Of a stretch of DNA of 64,000 bases, positions 24,801 through 33,109 are shown one piece after another (position 1 is the first letter of the stretch; each line of letters starts with the position of its first letter). The notes beneath the pieces were generated by a model. That model was not told the DNA's origin, did not search any database, and saw nothing but the letters and a program-made list of their open reading frames with translations. A program made the translations under genes and the position numbers. The DNA comes from Desulfovibrio piger (GTDB lineage Bacteria; Desulfobacterota; Desulfovibrionia; Desulfovibrionales; Desulfovibrionaceae), in assembly GCF_900116045.1 (NCBI RefSeq), contig NZ_LT630450.1, positions 648,501-712,500 on the forward strand. The letters run 5' to 3'.

Positions 24801-25588
24801 TGGCGGGTCATGCCCGGCCAGGGCGAGGGCGTGATCTCCACAAGCTTCTGATGGTTGCGCTGCACGGTGCAGTCACGTTCGTCAAAGGCAAAGACGTTGC
24901 CGTACATGTCGGCAATGACCTGGATCTCGATGTGGCGCACATCGGCCAGGAACTTTTCCACGAACAGGCGCGGATTACCGAAGGAGGCCTGGGCCATGGT
25001 GGAAGCCTTGAAGAAAGCGTCTTCCAGTTCGGCCTCATTATGGATGGCGAAGATACCGCGCCCCCCGCCGCCGCCTTCTGCCTTGAGCATGATGGGCAGA
25101 CCGATCTCGGAGATCAGCTGACGGGCGGTGGCGATGTCCACGGCCCCGTCAGAACCCGGCACCACGGGGATGCCCAGCTTGCGGGCCACGGCACGGGCCT
25201 GCACCTTGTTGCCCAGCAGATTCATGGCCTCGGCGGTAGCGCCGATGAACGTGATGCCGGCTTCCTTGCAGCGCTGGGGGAAACGGGTATCCTCGGAAGC
25301 AAAGCCCCAGCCGGGATGGATACCGACCACGCCGCGCTGGCGGGCCTTGTCGATGATGCGGTCAATATCCAGGTACGCGCGGGGATCGGGCCCGAGCAGG
25401 ATCAGTTCCTGGGCAGTGGACGCTGACGGTGCAGTTTTGTCCACATCGGTGGCTGTCATGGCCGCGACGGCGTCAAAACGTTCGCGGATGGAGCGACAGA
25501 TACGGCGGGCGGGAATGCCACGGTTGGCGACAAGGATCACCTTGCCCTTGAGAAATTCCTGGACGTCTGCAAAGGATTTGTTGGCCAT
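21887..25588 (-). CDS. pyc: Pyruvate carboxylase with C-terminal zinc ribbon, 1233 aa
   Basis: Carboxylates pyruvate to oxaloacetate using biotin. Domains in order: biotin carboxylase (EGGGGRGIFAIHNE, MIEVNTRLQVEHG), carboxyltransferase (FTDTTPRDFTQS; VCPPRFMTALVTALR; HYHRHCTDGL), and a biotinyl domain near the end with SIMKQEKAVLAPVDG, biotin-accepting Lys1161. The usual AMKM context is replaced by IMKQ. After the biotinyl domain comes an added segment with CSNEAC and FCPYCG (residues about 1206-1231) that reads as a zinc ribbon, not part of standard pyruvate carboxylases. birA lies 13 nt upstream on the same strand. The start was placed at MANKSF (25588). Confidence 0.93.
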   Translation of the reverse strand: MANKSFADVQEFLKGKVILVANRGIPARRICRSIRERFDAVAAMTATDVDKTAPSASTAQELILLGPDPRAYLDIDRIIDKARQRGVVGIHPGWGFASEDTRFPQRCKEAGITFIGATAEAMNLLGNKVQARAVARKLGIPVVPGSDGAVDIATARQLISEIGLPIMLKAEGGGGGRGIFAIHNEAELEDAFFKASTMAQASFGNPRLFVEKFLADVRHIEIQVIADMYGNVFAFDERDCTVQRNHQKLVEITPSPWPGMTRQLREQLKDYARRLVRAVGYHSLATVEFLVMPDGTPYMIEVNTRLQVEHGITECRYGIDLVEEQIAVAFGAELRYREENLRPSYCAMQVRINCENPQDNFTPNAGLITRYVSPGGPGVRLDSNISAGYEFPANYDSAGSLLIAYAHDWEKTLGIMDRALGEYIIGGIKTTIPFHRQILKHPLFRKGEINTNFVANHPELMQYRDVAPESERLARLVAEISAKGYNPHVQLGEYRSVTTPRLGVFDPVLPPISSQLRRQPSPYPQGDRRALLDFIRDSGYVHFTDTTPRDFTQSNSGNRFRLAEDRLIGPYLDNAGYFSIENGGGAHFHVAMLANMTYPFTEAKEWKSFAPKTLKQLLVRSTNVLGYTPQPRNLMRLTGEMICDHYEVVRCFDFLNHVENMRPIAEVVMDRKDVVFQPALSLSWAKGFDVEHYLGVTENILRMMADIMGADEKAAARSIILGLKDMAGVCPPRFMTALVTALRKRWPELVLHYHRHCTDGLFIPSCGAAAKAGAHIIDVGLGSAVRSYGQGDVLATVAYMEDELGLKCNLNKDAIRDANFVCKQIMPYYDRYCSPYFKGIDYDVTRHGMPGGATSSSQEGAMKQGYIHLLPYMLKFLEGTRQIVRYHDVTPGSQITWNTAFLAVTGAWKRGGEEEVRFLLEVLNEVTRTPESELSSEMRKARLNIYQDCNDAFRKLLLGKFGRLPLGFPADWVYESAFGSEWKSAIANRTEASPLESLPDVNLAAEEAACTELLKRKPTKEEFVLYLNHPADALKTMQFRMQYGDPNNLPLHVWFEGLKPGQDLYFNDRSGKPHHLLLLSISRPNDAGVVICRYVLDSEIMSCEVQVAQPTGQKSKGLTMADPANKYHVASPSNGDLWVMYVHPGDIVKAGEELFNVSIMKQEKAVLAPVDGVVKRVLKTADFKENKQMVSVREGELLVELGPVPRICSNEACAQPIPMDNVSFCPYCGSRVI

Positions 25589-25601
25589 GCCTTTTTGCCC
25601 T

Positions 25602-26393
25602 TTAGTGATGATGCGAAAGACGCAGGCTTCCGCTGTAAAAAACCTCCTGCCGGCCATTGCGCGACAGGCACAGTCCTCCGTCGTGGCACAGCCCTGTCAG
25701 AATGCCCTCGACGACCTCATCGCCATCGTCGAGACAAACACAGGACCCGCGCCAGAGCAGGAAGCTCTCGGCGAGATCCTTCCAGTTTTTCTTTAGAGAA
25801 CCGCCGGTACTATACTCGCAAAACAGGCAGTTTACAAGTTGATACCACAGGCTCTCGGCGGTAAGAAATATTTTTTGTGATTTTTCCGGCCCCGGAACCA
25901 GGGCCTTCGCGGGCATGGCGGCCCCGGTGCGCAGGGACTCTGCCGGGGGAGCCCAGGCCACATTGATACCGATGCCGGCCAGCAGGACGCCCGCCCTTTC
26001 CTCCAGCAGGATCCCCGCCACCTTGGCAGGAGCATCCCCATCCTGCACGACAAGATCATTGGGCCATTTGAGGCGTACCGCGAAACCCAGCTTTCCCAGG
26101 GTGGCCGCCAGCATGGCGCCGGTCACGGTCGATGCCGCTGAACCGGCGAACGGTTCCTGCATGGGGAGCCGCAGCGCTGCATAGATATTGCCCGCGGGCG
26201 AGACCCAGTTCCGGCGCAGCTGCCCCCTGCCCTGCCGCTGGCTGCTGACCAGCACGCTCTGCCAGGGGGCCAGCAGGCCGCGCCGGGCCAGGGTATGCCC
26301 CACATCCAGAGCGGACGAGACCTCGCCGAAGCGCCAGACCTCAGGGCGGACGGCCCTTTGCTCCCGGGCCCCGTTATGGCATGATGACGTCAT
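25602..26393 (-). CDS. birA: Biotin-protein ligase, 263 aa
   Basis: Attaches biotin to acceptor lysines, here most obviously that of pyruvate carboxylase encoded immediately downstream. SSQRQGRGQLRRNW and SPAGNIYAAL are the biotinyl-AMP loop, KWPNDLVVQDG and KVAGILLE the biotin site. There is no N-terminal helix-turn-helix, so it is a ligase without repressor function (class I). The start codon ATG 26393 overlaps the start of cca on the other strand within one CATG; an internal start nearer VRPEVWRF is possible but no ATG or GTG is available there. Confidence 0.9.
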   Translation of the reverse strand: MTSSCHNGAREQRAVRPEVWRFGEVSSALDVGHTLARRGLLAPWQSVLVSSQRQGRGQLRRNWVSPAGNIYAALRLPMQEPFAGSAASTVTGAMLAATLGKLGFAVRLKWPNDLVVQDGDAPAKVAGILLEERAGVLLAGIGINVAWAPPAESLRTGAAMPAKALVPGPEKSQKIFLTAESLWYQLVNCLFCEYSTGGSLKKNWKDLAESFLLWRGSCVCLDDGDEVVEGILTGLCHDGGLCLSRNGRQEVFYSGSLRLSHHH

Positions 26394-27498
26394 GAAGACC
26401 TACCTTGTTGGCGGTGCCGTCCGCGACATCCTGCTGGGACAGGCACCGGTTGAACTGGATTATGCCGTGGACGGGAACGCGGCCGCCTTCCTGGCGGCAC
26501 ACCCCGATGCCGCCCGCGTGGGAAAAAGCGTCCGGGTCTGCCTGTGGCACGGCTGCGAGTTCATGCCGCTCCGGGATGGGAGCCTGAGCGCGGATCTGGC
26601 CGCCCGCGACCTGAGCATCAATGCCCTGGCCCTGGATGCCGACGGGCATCTGCATGCCCATGCCACGGCACTGGAGGATCTGGAACGCGCACTGCTGCGC
26701 CCGGCCTCGCCCGATGCGTTCCGCAAGGATCCCCTGCGACTGTTCCGGCTGGCCCGCTTCGCCTGCCGTCACCCGGGCTGGCAGCTGCACCCCGATTGCC
26801 TCCGTCTGGCGGCGGAGATCCCGGAAAGCGCCCTTGCGGCCATCCCGGCGGAGCGGGTCGGCAGGGAACTGCTCAAAGCCTTGGCCCTGCCCTGCCCCGG
26901 TCGTTTTCTGGAAGTCCTGGAGCGGCTCCACCTCTGGCGGCCGTGGTTCACGGAGCTGGAAGCCATCGCCCGCATCCCCGCGGGGCCTGCGCGCTGGCAC
27001 AGCGGTTCCGTCCTCCGGCATACCGTCCGGGTCATGAACGCCGTGGCGGGAGACAGCCTGGCCGTCTGGATGGCCTTCTGCCACGATCTGGGAAAACTGC
27101 TGACTCCCGGGGAAGAACTGCCGCACCATTACGGCCATGAACAGCGGGGACCGGCAGTGGTGCGTCTGCTGGTCAGGCGTCTGCACCTGCCCGCCCGGCA
27201 GGAAAAGGCCGGACTGCTGGCCTGCGAACTGCACATGAAGGCCGGACTGTATGACCGCCTGCGCCCCGGCACGCGCCGGGACGTGCTCTGGACAGTGGCC
27301 ACTCGCGGTCTGGCAAGGGAATTCTGGAAAGTGGTGGACGCCGACAGCAAACAGGAGATCAGCAGCCGGGCACTGGCGGATACGGCCCTGCTCCGCACCA
27401 TAGGACTGCCCCCTCAATGGAGGAACAGAGGAACGGAATCCGCCCGCAAATTGCGGGAACTGCACTGCCAGGCCCTGGCCGGCAGCAGGACGGCCTAG
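26392..27498 (+). CDS. cca: tRNA nucleotidyltransferase (CCA-adding family) with HD domain, 368 aa
   Basis: Adds or repairs the 3' CCA of tRNA. The protein begins MKTYLVGGAVRDILLG, the classic family start with the GGxVRD motif. Metal-binding carboxylates lie in ELDYAVDG, and RDLSINALALD and DAFRKDPLRLFRLARFA are the neck motifs. A C-terminal HD domain follows (HSGSVLRHTVRVMN, FCHDLGKLLTP). No clear Shine-Dalgarno precedes the start, which shares its CATG with the birA start; translation may need an unusual initiation. It is convergent with ybeY, the two stop codons sharing CTAG. Confidence 0.9.
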   Translation: MKTYLVGGAVRDILLGQAPVELDYAVDGNAAAFLAAHPDAARVGKSVRVCLWHGCEFMPLRDGSLSADLAARDLSINALALDADGHLHAHATALEDLERALLRPASPDAFRKDPLRLFRLARFACRHPGWQLHPDCLRLAAEIPESALAAIPAERVGRELLKALALPCPGRFLEVLERLHLWRPWFTELEAIARIPAGPARWHSGSVLRHTVRVMNAVAGDSLAVWMAFCHDLGKLLTPGEELPHHYGHEQRGPAVVRLLVRRLHLPARQEKAGLLACELHMKAGLYDRLRPGTRRDVLWTVATRGLAREFWKVVDADSKQEISSRALADTALLRTIGLPPQWRNRGTESARKLRELHCQALAGSRTA

Positions 27499-27926
27499 TT
27501 CCAGACCGCCGCCCCGGCCCTGCTCCGGCACCAGTCACACAGGGCATCCATCTCCTCGCCGTGGTCATAGCCGGCCAGATGCCCCACGGAATGCGCCAGC
27601 AGGCGCAGCAGATGCTCTGCCGGATCCTGGCCGTACAGCAGGCATTCCCTGTTCAACGTATCCAGTGAAAGGAGCATCACCCCCGGCAGGCTCTCGTCAC
27701 CGGGGAACGACAGTACATTGGTCGGGCCTGTGCAGCCCATATAGCGCTGATTGGCCCGGGCGATGCACGCATCATCCACCAGATGGACCTCCACAGGGCC
27801 CAGCGGACAGCCGGCCTCCCGCGCTGCGGAGGTCAGGGCATCCAGTATCCCGGCTATCTGGCGCGGGGGCACGGGCAGCAGCCAGGCCCCCGCCGGACAA
27901 TGATCGATGACCCGGACAGCCATCAT
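27495..27926 (-). CDS. ybeY: rRNA maturation endoribonuclease YbeY, 143 aa
   Basis: A zinc-dependent RNase for 16S rRNA 3' maturation and ribosome quality control. The three His ligands are in AHSVGHLAGYDHGEEM (H112, H116, H122); the usual HGxLH is HSVGH here, with the His spacing conserved. TNVLSFPGD is the other family hallmark. It overlaps the pgpH-like gene by 4 bp, completing the common phoH–pgpH–ybeY operon. Confidence 0.9.
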   Translation of the reverse strand: MMAVRVIDHCPAGAWLLPVPPRQIAGILDALTSAAREAGCPLGPVEVHLVDDACIARANQRYMGCTGPTNVLSFPGDESLPGVMLLSLDTLNRECLLYGQDPAEHLLRLLAHSVGHLAGYDHGEEMDALCDWCRSRAGAAVWN

Positions 27927-30499
27927 TCCCGCCCCGCCTGTTCCGTACGGGCCAGCTGTTCGGCTTCCAGCTTCTCCGCAGCTTCGACGGCGGCGGCATC
28001 ATGCACACGGCCGTGATGATGACCGCTGTGGCCGTTCTCGGCTTTCTCTTCCGCCTCTTTGACGGCCGGGGCATTCTCGTGCCCCTTGGCTTCGGCCTTG
28101 CTTTCGGCCGGGCGGGCATCCGCGTTTTTGGCTTCCGTGGCCTTGCCTTCCTGCCTGCCTTCGTTCTTGGCCGGCGGATAGGCGATGCGCTGGTGGAAGA
28201 TGCCTGTCAGGATGCGCTGGAAGTTCTCACTCAGATAATGCAGATCCTTGAAGGTCAGTTCGGACTCGTCGAGCTGGCCTTCGGAGAAGATGCCCTTGAT
28301 GATGGTATCGATGTGCGTCCTGATACGGGCAGGCGTGGGATCCGTCAGCGTCCGGCTGGAAGCCTCCACGGAGTCCGCCAGCATGAGGATGGCGGCCTCC
28401 TTGGTCTGGGGCCGGGGACCGGGATAGCTGAAATCCGACTCGCGCGGCCGCTCGCCCATGTTGATGGCCTTCTGATAGAAGTAGCGGATGACCCTGGTCC
28501 CGTGGTGCTGGCGGATGATGTCGATGATCTCCTGCCCCAGCTTGTAGCGTTCGGCCAGCTCCGTGCCTTTCTTGACGTGGGACGTGATGATGAGCGCACT
28601 CATGGAAGGAGCCAGCTTGTCATGCTTGTTGGGACCGCCGAACTGGTTCTCGATGAAATACTCGGGATAAGTCAGCTTGCCCGCGTCATGATAGAGGGCC
28701 GCCACCTTGCACAACAGGCTGTTGGCCCCGATGGCCTTGGCCCCGGCCTCCACCATGTTGGCCACCACCAGGGAATGGTGATAGGTGCCGGGGATGGTCA
28801 CCATCAGTTCCTGCATCAGCGGATGCTCAAGACTCATGAGCTCCATGAGGCGGAAGCGCGTACTGTACCCGAAGGCCAGCTCCAGCACGGGGCTGACGGC
28901 AAACAGCAGGATCAGGGACAGGAGGCTGTTGATGGCCACGGCCCCCAGCTGCATGGGAAAATCGTTGGGGGGGATCTGCGCCAGCAGGGCCATGCCCAGC
29001 CAGATGAGCGACTGCCCCACCGTCAGGGGGATGATGCTCCAGACCACGTCCTGCCGGGTCTGGGCATTGGTCACCAGCCAGGTGGCCAGCATGCCGCCCA
29101 GAAAATGGTACAGGAAAAAGGTGTAGTCCGCCTGGAACATGAGCATGGCGAAGAAGCTCAGCAGCAGACTCATGGTGCAGTAGCGGCGGGCGGCAAAGAC
29201 CATGGCCACCAGCCCTACGCCCCCGGCGATGGGAAAGGCGACGGCATAGTTGGCCATCAGCGTCAGGCTGTCGAAACGGGTGGCAAGACAGAACGCCCCC
29301 TTGGCCCCCACGCTGAACAGGAACAGCACCAGCGAGATGAGCAGCATGTCCTTGCAGCGCAGCGGCGTACCGGGCTTGCCGCTGGGAGCCACGAAAAAGC
29401 CGATGGACAGGATCAGGGAGAACAGGAACGCCCCCAGCACCACTCCCCAGCGAACGGGATCAGCGGCGCTTTTGTACAGGGTCTGCAGTTTGAGCTGCTG
29501 TTCGCGGCTCACCCTGTCCCCCTTGCGCACCACCAGCTCCCCTTTCTGGATCTGGTAAAAGACGGGCTCCACATTGGCCACCACGGCTTCTCCCCGGCGC
29601 TGGGTCGTCTCGCGGTTGAGCGTCAGGGACGCCGGGACCGTCGCGGAGAGCAGGATGTTGATGGCCCGGCGGGAATGGGCGTTGAGGGAATCCTCCTGCC
29701 GCAGCAGGGACGAGATCTCGGCCAGGAAGGACTGCACATCGGGCAGCGTGGTCACTTCGGGACGCAGCAGCTCCGAGCCGTTGTCGAGGTTGCGGATGAC
29801 GACCCCGGCCCGCCCTGCCCTGGCGGAACGGATGTCACCCACAAGGCCTTCGGCCAGGCGATCCCGGATCAGGGGCATCAGGGTCTTGAGAAGGTATTGC
29901 TGCACTTCCGGCAGGGCCAGCTGGGGCAGCACCTCTTCGGCCACCCGGGGCGTCAGTTCTTCCACCAGACGGCGGACAGAGGCCTCCCCTCTCGGCAGGT
30001 CCGACAGATCTTCATCGGCCCTGGGCAGGGGACGCTGCGCAGCAGCAGGCGCGGCAGGCGCAGGCGTGACAGGCGCTTCCCCGGTCTGCCCGGCAGTGGG
30101 GCCGGTCTCCGCCGTTCCGGGAACCGCCGGAGCGGCTTGCTCCGGCACGGGCTTGACGCTCTGCAATCCCTTGTAGTCGGCCATCACGTTCAAATGATGC
30201 AGGATCCCCAGGATGCGGTTCTGGAACATCTCATAGGGCTGCATGCTCAGGTCGTAGACCGAGGGCTGAAGCATGAGCACCTGGCGCTGCCGGGCCTTGC
30301 TGGCCTGCACGTCCTCCACCAGGATGTCGCGGTCGGCGATGACGTCGCTGTCCGCCACCTGCCCCGCCACATAGACACGGCTTTCCGGCGTCAGGTTGGC
30401 GCCGGCCAGCAGCGAGAGGAAAAGCAGGGTCAGGATCAGAACCAGCAGGCCGCGACCGCAGTGGTGACGCGTTCTCAGCGTCTGCCACAGGGCCACCAT
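27923..30499 (-). CDS. 7TM-HD family membrane phosphohydrolase (PgpH-like), 858 aa
   Basis: Members degrade cyclic di-AMP. An N-terminal helix (GLLVLILTLLFLSLLAG) is followed by an extracytoplasmic domain, about seven membrane helices (from GVVLGAFLFSLILSIGFF), and a cytoplasmic HD domain with YHHSLVVANMVEAGA and ALYHDAGKLTYPEYF, then RQHHGTRVIRYFY. The extracytoplasmic domain has an unusual Pro/Ala-rich insert (AAPAVPGTAETGPTAGQTG), and the C-terminal tail is charged with a histidine patch (GHSGHHHG). The start is ATG 30499, 10 nt after the phoH stop; no strong ribosome site is seen, so translation is probably coupled. Confidence 0.88.
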   Translation of the reverse strand: MVALWQTLRTRHHCGRGLLVLILTLLFLSLLAGANLTPESRVYVAGQVADSDVIADRDILVEDVQASKARQRQVLMLQPSVYDLSMQPYEMFQNRILGILHHLNVMADYKGLQSVKPVPEQAAPAVPGTAETGPTAGQTGEAPVTPAPAAPAAAQRPLPRADEDLSDLPRGEASVRRLVEELTPRVAEEVLPQLALPEVQQYLLKTLMPLIRDRLAEGLVGDIRSARAGRAGVVIRNLDNGSELLRPEVTTLPDVQSFLAEISSLLRQEDSLNAHSRRAINILLSATVPASLTLNRETTQRRGEAVVANVEPVFYQIQKGELVVRKGDRVSREQQLKLQTLYKSAADPVRWGVVLGAFLFSLILSIGFFVAPSGKPGTPLRCKDMLLISLVLFLFSVGAKGAFCLATRFDSLTLMANYAVAFPIAGGVGLVAMVFAARRYCTMSLLLSFFAMLMFQADYTFFLYHFLGGMLATWLVTNAQTRQDVVWSIIPLTVGQSLIWLGMALLAQIPPNDFPMQLGAVAINSLLSLILLFAVSPVLELAFGYSTRFRLMELMSLEHPLMQELMVTIPGTYHHSLVVANMVEAGAKAIGANSLLCKVAALYHDAGKLTYPEYFIENQFGGPNKHDKLAPSMSALIITSHVKKGTELAERYKLGQEIIDIIRQHHGTRVIRYFYQKAINMGERPRESDFSYPGPRPQTKEAAILMLADSVEASSRTLTDPTPARIRTHIDTIIKGIFSEGQLDESELTFKDLHYLSENFQRILTGIFHQRIAYPPAKNEGRQEGKATEAKNADARPAESKAEAKGHENAPAVKEAEEKAENGHSGHHHGRVHDAAAVEAAEKLEAEQLARTEQAGRE

Positions 30500-30509
30500 G
30501 CTGGAGGGT

Positions 30510-31499
30510 CTAGCTGTCTTTTTCGGCGTTGTCGTAGGCATTGACGATGGCTCCCACCAAAGGATGGCGCACCACATCAGCCTTGCTGAAGTGGTGCACG
30601 GCAAGACCGGGGATCTTGTCCAGGATGGCCAGGGCATGGACGAGCCCCGAGCGGGCCCGCCCTGAGGACGGATTGACGGGCAGGTCGATCTGCGAGGTGT
30701 CGCCCGTGACCACCACCCGCGACCCGAATCCCATGCGGGTCAGGAACATCTTCATCTGCTCGTGGGTGGTGTTCTGGGCTTCGTCCAGGATGATGAAGGC
30801 ATCATTGAGGGTACGGCCGCGCATGAAGGCCAGTGGGGCCACCTCGATGGTCCCCACTTCCAGCATGGACGCCACCTTGGGCTGGGGCACCATGTCGTGC
30901 AGGGCATCATACAGGGGGCGCAGGTACGGGTTGACCTTGTCCGCCAGATCGCCGGGCAGGAAACCGAGACGCTCCCCTGCCTCCACCGCAGGGCGCGTCA
31001 GCACGATGCGCTTGACCTGATGCTGCTGCAGCATGGAGATGGCCATGGCCACCGCAAGATAGGTCTTGCCCGTGCCGGCAGGCCCCACGGCGAACACCAT
31101 CTCGTTCCGGCGCAGGATATCCAGGTACTGCTTCTGGGCCACATTGCGGGCCGTCACCGTCTTGCGCGGCGTATTGACGAAGACGGCCTCCTGGAAGACC
31201 TGCCGCAGATTGAGACCGGGATCGGCCGCCAGCATGGCATAGGCCCGGGACATGTCCTGCTGGCTGATGCTGATGCCGTTGCGCAGCATGTCATAAAGCT
31301 GCACGAAAAGCCGGTACAGGCACTGCAGGACGGCGCTGTCCGGGCTGGAGAAAAAAACGGAGGCGCCGCGGCTGCCTATCTGGGCGCCGCTGGCCGCCGC
31401 CAGCAGATCCAGATGGGCATTGCGGGGACCAAACAGCTGATTGGCAAGCAAAGGATCATCAAAGTCGATCCTTTCCTGGGAGGATGAAAATGAAGCCAT
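30510..31499 (-). CDS. phoH: PhoH-family ATPase, 329 aa
   Basis: A P-loop ATPase of the PhoH/YbeZ type that partners with YbeY in RNA metabolism. Walker A is VGPAGTGKTYLA, Walker B FIILDEAQNTT, followed by GDTSQIDLP. The N-terminal 100 residues form the KH-like part seen in YbeZ. First gene of the phoH–pgpH–ybeY operon; an AT-rich region around 31560-31600 probably contains its promoter (TATACT on the minus strand). Confidence 0.93.
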   Translation of the reverse strand: MASFSSSQERIDFDDPLLANQLFGPRNAHLDLLAAASGAQIGSRGASVFFSSPDSAVLQCLYRLFVQLYDMLRNGISISQQDMSRAYAMLAADPGLNLRQVFQEAVFVNTPRKTVTARNVAQKQYLDILRRNEMVFAVGPAGTGKTYLAVAMAISMLQQHQVKRIVLTRPAVEAGERLGFLPGDLADKVNPYLRPLYDALHDMVPQPKVASMLEVGTIEVAPLAFMRGRTLNDAFIILDEAQNTTHEQMKMFLTRMGFGSRVVVTGDTSQIDLPVNPSSGRARSGLVHALAILDKIPGLAVHHFSKADVVRHPLVGAIVNAYDNAEKDS

Positions 31500-31610
31500 G
31501 ATTTTTGCCTAGCGTATTTTGGGCTTTCTGTCCATGAAAGGGCGACCGGATCCGGTGCCCCATTTTTTAAAGTATAACTTTAACTAATAAAAACCTGTTT
31601 TCAAAAAAAT

Positions 31611-31635
31611 AAGGGGGCACCCCAGGCGCCCCCTT
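31611..31635 (-). terminator. Terminator of gatB
   Basis: AAGGGGGC/GCCCCCTT; the minus-strand reading continues ATTTTTTTG. It lies 22 nt after the gatB stop. Confidence 0.85.
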
Positions 31636-31656
31636 ACGAATCTCTGCACTCCCAGG

Positions 31657-33087
31657 CTAGCCGGCCAGCTTTTTGGCCAGCAGCTCATTGACCAGAGCGG
31701 GGTTGGCCTTGCCGCGGGTGGCGCGCATGACCTGCCCCACAAAGAAGCTGATGAGCTTGGTCTTGCCGCCGCGGAAAGCTTCGACCTCGGCGGGGTTATC
31801 GGCCAGGACCTTGTCCACGGCCGCTTCCAGCGCGGAGCTGTCGGAGATCTGCACCAGGCCCTTTTCCTTGACGTAGGCTTCGGGCATGGCGCCGTTTTCC
31901 ATCAGATCGGCAAAGATGTCGTTGGCGATCTTGGCACTGATGAGGCCCTTGTCCACGATGCCGACCAGTTCGGCCAGCGCTTCGGGCGTCATGGCGCAAT
32001 CCTGCACATGCAGGGAGCGGGCGTTGAGCTCGCGCAGCAGCGGGCCAAGGATGAAATTGGCCACCTTGCGGGCATCGGCTTTGGCCGCCGCCGCTTCAAA
32101 GAAGTCGGCCATGGCACGGCTCTGCACCAGCACTTCCGCTTCGGGTTCGGGCAGGCCCGTCATGGCGATGAAGCGCTGCATGCGGGCAGCGGGCAGTTCG
32201 GGCAGTTCCTGCTGCCAGCGGCTGAACTCCTCGTCGGTGATGGTCACGGGCAGCAGATCGGGATCAGGGAAATAGCGATAATCGTGCGCTTCTTCCTTGC
32301 CGCGCATGGAGGCCGTGATATTCTTCGTGGCATCGTACAGGCGGGTCTCCTGCACGATCTCTTCCCCGTCTGCCAGAGCGTCCTGCTGGCGGGCGATCTC
32401 GTAATCGATGGCCCGCTGCACGTTGCGGAACGAGTTCAGGTTCTTGAGTTCGGTACGGGTGCCGAAAGCGGTGCTGCCCACGGGACGGATGGAGACGTTG
32501 GCATCACAGCGGAAGCTGCCCTCCTCCATGTTGCCGTCGCAAACGCCCAGGTAGGTCACGATGCCGTACAGGGCCTTGAGGTAGGCAACGGCCTCGGCGG
32601 AAGAGCGCATGTCCGGCTCGGAAACGATCTCCACCAGCGGCGTCCCGGCGCGGTTGAGGTCCACATAGCTGACGTTCTCGCCCTGGGGATGGATGTTCTT
32701 GCCCGCATCGTTCTCCATATGGATGCGCGTGATGCCGATGCGTTTTTCAGCGCCGTCCACCGTGACCGTCAGATGGCCGTGCTCACAGATGGGCAGGTCG
32801 AACTGCGAAATCTGGTAGCCTGACGGCAGGTCGGGATAAAAATAGTTTTTGCGGGCAAAGATGGAATTGCGGTGGATGCTGCAATTGGTGGCAAGGCCCA
32901 CCAGGCAGGCGTAGTGCACGGCCTGCCGGTTGAGCATGGGCAGGGCGCCGGGCATGCCGCCGCAGACTTCGCAGACATTGCTGTTGGGAGCCTGCCCGAA
33001 GCTGGTGGGGCAGGAGCAGAAGAGTTTGGTGGCTGTAGCCAGTTGGACATGGACTTCCAAGCCGATGACGGCTTCATATGCAGGCAT
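31657..33087 (-). CDS. gatB: Asp-tRNA(Asn)/Glu-tRNA(Gln) amidotransferase subunit B, 476 aa
   Basis: Amidates mischarged Glu-tRNA(Gln) or Asp-tRNA(Asn) together with GatA and GatC, which are not in the window. [21 protein letters not shown] is the family start; [19 protein letters not shown] and [17 protein letters not shown] hold the kinase-like active site. The C-terminal helical/YqeY tail for tRNA binding is complete ([23 protein letters not shown]). ATG 33087 follows GGAG. Lies at the end of a run of minus-strand genes starting with nadK. Confidence 0.95.
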   Translation of the reverse strand: MPAYEAVIGLEVHVQLATATKLFCSCPTSFGQAPNSNVCEVCGGMPGALPMLNRQAVHYACLVGLATNCSIHRNSIFARKNYFYPDLPSGYQISQFDLPICEHGHLTVTVDGAEKRIGITRIHMENDAGKNIHPQGENVSYVDLNRAGTPLVEIVSEPDMRSSAEAVAYLKALYGIVTYLGVCDGNMEEGSFRCDANVSIRPVGSTAFGTRTELKNLNSFRNVQRAIDYEIARQQDALADGEEIVQETRLYDATKNITASMRGKEEAHDYRYFPDPDLLPVTITDEEFSRWQQELPELPAARMQRFIAMTGLPEPEAEVLVQSRAMADFFEAAAAKADARKVANFILGPLLRELNARSLHVQDCAMTPEALAELVGIVDKGLISAKIANDIFADLMENGAMPEAYVKEKGLVQISDSSALEAAVDKVLADNPAEVEAFRGGKTKLISFFVGQVMRATRGKANPALVNELLAKKLAG

Positions 33088-33109
33088 GAAAAACTCCGTG
33101 GACCAGATG

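Noticed and set aside
21824..25426. 1200-codon open frame antisense to pyc
   Set aside because: Shadow of the codon bias of pyc; low-complexity composition and no domain.
28001..30544. 847-codon open frame antisense to the pgpH-like gene
   Set aside because: Codon-bias shadow; no motif, no ribosome site.
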